Source of the DNA: Lachnospiraceae bacterium
GTDB taxonomy: Bacteria; Bacillota; Clostridia; Lachnospirales; Lachnospiraceae
NCBI GenBank assembly: GCA_021200695.1
Contig: JAJQGF010000335.1
Coordinates: 1 to 38,344, forward strand
Direction: 5' to 3'
Length of the DNA: 38,344 bases
The notes under the pieces were generated by a model that did no database searches, had not been told where the DNA came from, and worked only from the letters and a program-made list of their open reading frames with translations. Made by a program: the position numbers and the translations under genes. This document shows positions 36,394 through 38,344 of this stretch, in pieces (within the stretch, counting starts at the first letter, position 1; each line of letters begins with the position of its first letter).

Positions 36394-37173
36394 TTAGCTC
36401 AGCCTTCCGAGCTGATTAACTGCAACATCCATTGTATCGTCGTAGGTCTGTATAAGCTTCTGATTGCTCTCGTACTGTCTTGTGATGGTTATAAGATTCA
36501 CCATCTCCTGTACGCTCTGGACATTTGACATCTCCAGATAGCCGGATATAACTTCAGCATCAGAATCTATTATTTCGGCGCCCTCAATCGGCTCAAAATA
36601 TGTCTCACCATAGCGCTGCAGATAGTCGTAATCCGCGAAATCAACAACCTGAATCGTTGCCACTGTCACACCGTTCTGCTCAATATCTCCGTTCTCCCTG
36701 ATTTCCGAGTCGCTAAGCGTATCAAGCACTATCCGCCGGCTGTTTTCATCCAGAACGTAATCGCCCTCTTCCGTTGTAAGATAGCCGTCCTTATTGAGGG
36801 TGAAATTTCCTGCACGGGTGTACTTTGTGCTTGTCTCTCCCGCCTTGTTCGTAAACTCCACGGCAAAAAAGCCATCTCCGGAAAGCGCCAAATCATAAGT
36901 GTTTTCCGTAAGCCTGAACGAGCCCTGACTATAATCAACATAGTTCTCGCCAACCTTAACTCCGGGATTGTCTATGCCTGTGCGCGTTACATTTAATTCG
37001 CCCACTGATGCGTCTTTTATCTTAACGGTAAGTATATCATCAAAGGATTGGCTGGTGGTTCCTTCCTTTTTAAAGCCGACAGTAGTAATGTTAGCAAGAT
37101 TGTTTGTCATGGTATCCATTCTGTTCTGCTCGTTAATCATTCCGGTATAAGCCGTGTACAAACCCTTAAACAT
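36394..37173 (-). CDS. Flagellar hook-basal body rod protein (FlgF/FlhO-like)
   Basis: MFKGLYTAYTGMINEQNRMDTMTNNLANITTVGFKKEG; C-terminal YLEMSNVQSVQEMVNLITITRQYESNQKLIQTYDD. Confidence 0.92.
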   Translation of the reverse strand: MFKGLYTAYTGMINEQNRMDTMTNNLANITTVGFKKEGTTSQSFDDILTVKIKDASVGELNVTRTGIDNPGVKVGENYVDYSQGSFRLTENTYDLALSGDGFFAVEFTNKAGETSTKYTRAGNFTLNKDGYLTTEEGDYVLDENSRRIVLDTLSDSEIRENGDIEQNGVTVATIQVVDFADYDYLQRYGETYFEPIEGAEIIDSDAEVISGYLEMSNVQSVQEMVNLITITRQYESNQKLIQTYDDTMDVAVNQLGRLS

Positions 37174-37223
37174 GTATCAGTCCTCTATATCCTTTCCTTA
37201 TTGCCGATATGTCTGTCCGCTCA

Positions 37224-38213
37224 TTATTCACGGTAGCCTGCAATAAACTCTACATATTTTCCTGTTCCTATGGCAACCGCCGTCATCGGGTCCTCTGCCG
37301 TCATAGTGTTGATTCCGGTCTTGGAGGAGATAAGGTCCTCAAGTCCTCTCAGAAGGCTTCCGCCGCCGGTAAGCACGATTCCTCTGTCTGCAATATCCGC
37401 TGCCAGCTCAGGAGGAGTTTTCTCAAGAACGCTGTGTATTGTCTCCACAATCTGTGCCGTGGTCTCTCTTAAAGCCTCCTCTGTCTCCTCAGAGGATACC
37501 TTAACCGTCTTGGGAAGTCCCGTAACAAGATTACGTCCCCTGACATCCATATAGTCAACCTCCGGTCTTTTGAAAGCACATCCTATTTTAATTTTGAGGT
37601 CTTCCGCCGTTCTCTCTCCTATGAGGAGATTGTGCTTTTTCCTCATGTAGCGCACAATTGCCTCGTCAAAGTCATCTCCTGCTATCTTGATAGAAGCACT
37701 TACAACTGTTCCTCCAAGTGATATAACGGCAATATCGGAGGTTCCTCCTCCAATATCAACTATCATATTTCCGCAGGGCTTTGATATGTCTATTCCTGCA
37801 CCGATAGCAGCTGCAATGGGTTCCTCAATAATCGAAACCTCCCTTGCGCCTGCCTGATAGGTTGCATCCTCAACAGCCTTCTTTTCAACCTCTGTCACCC
37901 CGCTGGGCACACAGACCGCTATTCGCGGCTTCCTGAAGGTTCTTTTACCGAGTGCCTTCTGAATAAAATATTTCATCATTTTCTCGGTAACCTTGTAATC
38001 TGAAATAACTCCCTGGCGCAGAGGTCTCACCGCAACTATATTTCCGGGAGTCCTTCCCAGCATAAGACGGGCATCCTCTCCGATTGCCTTAATCTTGTTA
38101 GTATCTCTATCAAACGCAACGACCGAGGGCTCTTTAAGTACCACGCCTTTTCCCCTGATGTAAACAAGTATGCTGGCCGTTCCGAGGTCAATTCCAATAT
38201 CTGTGCACTGCAT
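37224..38213 (-). CDS. mreB: Rod shape-determining protein MreB/Mbl
   Basis: DIGIDLGTASILVYIRGKGVVLKEPSVVAFD, IVDIGGGTSDIAVISLGG, GIVLTGGGSLLRGLEDLI; second ATG (38213) has better spacing to AAAGGGG than the ATG at 38222. Confidence 0.95.
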   Translation of the reverse strand: MQCTDIGIDLGTASILVYIRGKGVVLKEPSVVAFDRDTNKIKAIGEDARLMLGRTPGNIVAVRPLRQGVISDYKVTEKMMKYFIQKALGKRTFRKPRIAVCVPSGVTEVEKKAVEDATYQAGAREVSIIEEPIAAAIGAGIDISKPCGNMIVDIGGGTSDIAVISLGGTVVSASIKIAGDDFDEAIVRYMRKKHNLLIGERTAEDLKIKIGCAFKRPEVDYMDVRGRNLVTGLPKTVKVSSEETEEALRETTAQIVETIHSVLEKTPPELAADIADRGIVLTGGGSLLRGLEDLISSKTGINTMTAEDPMTAVAIGTGKYVEFIAGYRE

Positions 38214-38344
38214 ATAATTCATACCCCTTTCTGATGGTATCTATAAATATATAATCCTTATAATATCTTCATTATTCTTGACTATAGATGATTTTTTAGT
38301 CATACATAATGTATTATAACTGAAAATTTTACATTTTCATAGAG

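Noticed and set aside
37200-37215. GCCGATAT resembling a sigma-28 (FliA) -10 near the flagellar genes
   Set aside because: Wrong orientation for the minus-strand genes and no TAAA -35 at proper spacing.
38279-38302. TGACTA...TAGTCA inverted repeat upstream of mreB
   Set aside because: Only 6-bp arms in AT-rich sequence; no supporting context for an operator or terminator.
1-38344. CRISPR arrays, transposases, tRNA/rRNA genes, T-box or other riboswitches
   Set aside because: Looked for by eye on both strands; no convincing candidate. A covariance-model scan (Infernal/Rfam) would be needed to exclude structured RNAs.

Overview
38.3 kb chromosomal window of a flagellated Firmicute, probably Lachnospiraceae-like by gene content (inference; no database search was possible). 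Most genes are on the minus strand. Left edge (1-1868): a three-gene XRE regulator / ImmA-IrrE metallopeptidase / PIN-domain nuclease cassette, with the PIN gene running off the edge. 2032-20980: one long minus-strand exopolysaccharide (EPS) cluster with several GT2/GT4 glycosyltransferases, two phosphoglycosyl transferases, CapD-like and NAD epimerase/dehydratase enzymes, an EpsG-like polymerase, a Wzz-like protein with a degenerate BY-kinase-like C-terminus, a secreted glucosaminidase and a large lipoprotein with an Asp/Ser-rich tail. Next upstream is a stand-alone Spo0A C-terminal DNA-binding domain gene with 0A-box-like sequence in its leader. The rest is mostly conserved core: GtrB-like GT2, DUF212/PAP2-like, DUF3048 lipoprotein, leuA, ptsH, glmM, cdaR/ybbR, cdaA, two uncharacterised membrane proteins, a YvyF-like zinc protein, comF, recD2, a rod-binding protein, two FlgF/FlgG-type rod/hook proteins and mreB/mbl. 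No tRNA, rRNA, CRISPR or transposase was seen. The best leads are the XRE-ImmA-PIN cassette, the receiver-less Spo0A domain beside the EPS cluster, the pseudo-BY-kinase Wzz, and the terminator hairpin directly abutting the leuA ribosome-binding site.
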